Shown here: positions 4,854-5,416 of the stretch, piece after piece
How positions within the stretch are numbered: position 1 is the first letter of the stretch
Layout: the number at the start of each line of letters is the position of its first letter
From: an uncultured Eubacteriales bacterium
GTDB lineage: Bacteria; Bacillota; Clostridia; Christensenellales; CAG-138
Length of the DNA stretch: 5,416 nt
Reading direction: 5' to 3'
Assembly (NCBI GenBank): GCA_900547135.1
Contig: URFJ01000122.1
Coordinates: forward strand, 1-5,416
Translations under genes and position numbers: made by a program
Notes under the pieces: model-generated
Databases searched by the model: none
What the model was told of the DNA's origin: nothing
What the model saw: only the letters and a program-made list of their open reading frames with translations

Positions 4854-5416
4854 ATGAATGAAAGGTCACGACAAGTTAAACCACAGATAGAAGCTGCTTT
4901 GAGCCGCTCCATTTCAAAGAAGCCGCGCAATAATAGGTGGTTGCGCAGGCTGGGCACCGCTGCTCTGCTGGCGTCCGTTATCTATATATTGTTTGGCGTA
5001 ATCTTTGGCGTCGCGCTTGTGGAGGGCGATTCGATGGAACCTGGTCTCACGGGGCGCAACGTAGTCGTATTCCTGAGATTGGGACGCCCAAGACGGGGCA
5101 GTATCGTAACCTTCACAACCTCCAGCAATAAAACGCTGATCAGGCGCGTTGCAGCAATAGAGGAGGACGTTATCATGATGAGCAAAAATACAGGAACCGT
5201 TCTGATTAACGGAGAGGCGGAGGACGGATCATCTGTTCAGGGTACGACGTATCCGGTTAGTGAAACGATAGAATATGAGTTCACGGTGCCTATGGAAACG
5301 GTATATGTTCTGGGGGATAATCGGGAGACGGCGGTGGACTCCAGGCACTTTGGCGCGGTAAATGAGCGCCGTATTATGGGGACAGTTATCTTTGATTTTA
5401 GGTTAATATCGGCAAA
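4854..5416 (+). CDS. lepB: Signal peptidase I homologue (S26), altered active site, 3' end cut by window
   Basis: The frame is open from ATG 4854 to the window end (187 codons) and is probably within a few codons of its natural end. GGAAG lies 9 nt upstream of the start, and an in-frame TGA at 4848 rules out a longer form. A basic cytoplasmic N terminus (1-33) is followed by one membrane anchor (about 34-56), as in Gram-positive type I signal peptidases, which cleave signal peptides outside the membrane. The nucleophile box VEGDSMEPGL puts Ser at residue 60. The GDNR box is at 154-157 and DSRHFG at 162-167. The box that normally reads (I/V)KR(V/I) reads LIRRVAA here: Arg97 (codon AGG, 5142-5144) replaces the general-base Lys. 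The Ser that positions that Lys (GDNRxxSxDSR) is Ala160. Family membership is secure; classical Ser/Lys catalysis is doubtful. No clear promoter is visible in the 143-nt spacer upstream. Confidence 0.85.
   Translation, partial: MNERSRQVKPQIEAALSRSISKKPRNNRWLRRLGTAALLASVIYILFGVIFGVALVEGDSMEPGLTGRNVVVFLRLGRPRRGSIVTFTTSSNKTLIRRVAAIEEDVIMMSKNTGTVLINGEAEDGSSVQGTTYPVSETIEYEFTVPMETVYVLGDNRETAVDSRHFGAVNERRIMGTVIFDFRLISA

Noticed and set aside
4982..5185. Minus-strand ORF of 67 aa and a plus-strand 64-aa ORF at 4937-5131.
   Set aside because: Both overlap the signal peptidase frame, which carries clear family motifs; they are antisense or shifted-frame shadows.

Overview
The window looks like a piece of a Bacillota chromosome, most likely a Clostridia-like anaerobe. 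This rests on purine-rich Shine-Dalgarno sites, 4-TM FtsX-type ABC permeases with large outer domains, a short Gram-positive-type signal peptidase with one N-terminal anchor, and an Rrf2 regulator with three clustered cysteines. It is inference from family style; no rRNA or marker gene is present. Every supported gene is on the + strand.

Region 1 (1-3548) is a compact run of three genes. First comes the 3' part of a small exported Cys-rich protein, whose signal-peptide end is visible at the window edge. Two FtsX/MacB-like permease subunits of 642 and 387 aa follow, separated by only 15 nt. No ATP-binding subunit is encoded here; if the transporter is complete, its ATPase probably lies upstream of base 1.

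Region 2 (3549-4260) is 712 nt without a convincing gene. It holds weak hairpins, one doubtful 30-codon ORF, a good sigma-A-type promoter near its 3' end and a perfect 12-bp inverted repeat just before the next gene.

Region 3 (4261-5416) encodes an Rrf2/NsrR/IscR-type regulator with the residues expected for an Fe-S cluster. After a 143-nt spacer comes a signal peptidase I homologue that runs off the window. The peptidase keeps the nucleophile serine motif, but by eye has Arg where the general-base Lys should be, and Ala where the Lys-positioning Ser should be. This is the most unusual point in the window.

All three regions touch the cell envelope (exported protein, export-type permeases, signal peptidase). 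A functional link between the transporter genes and the regulator/peptidase pair is not shown by the sequence; the long gap and the separate promoter suggest independent transcription units.
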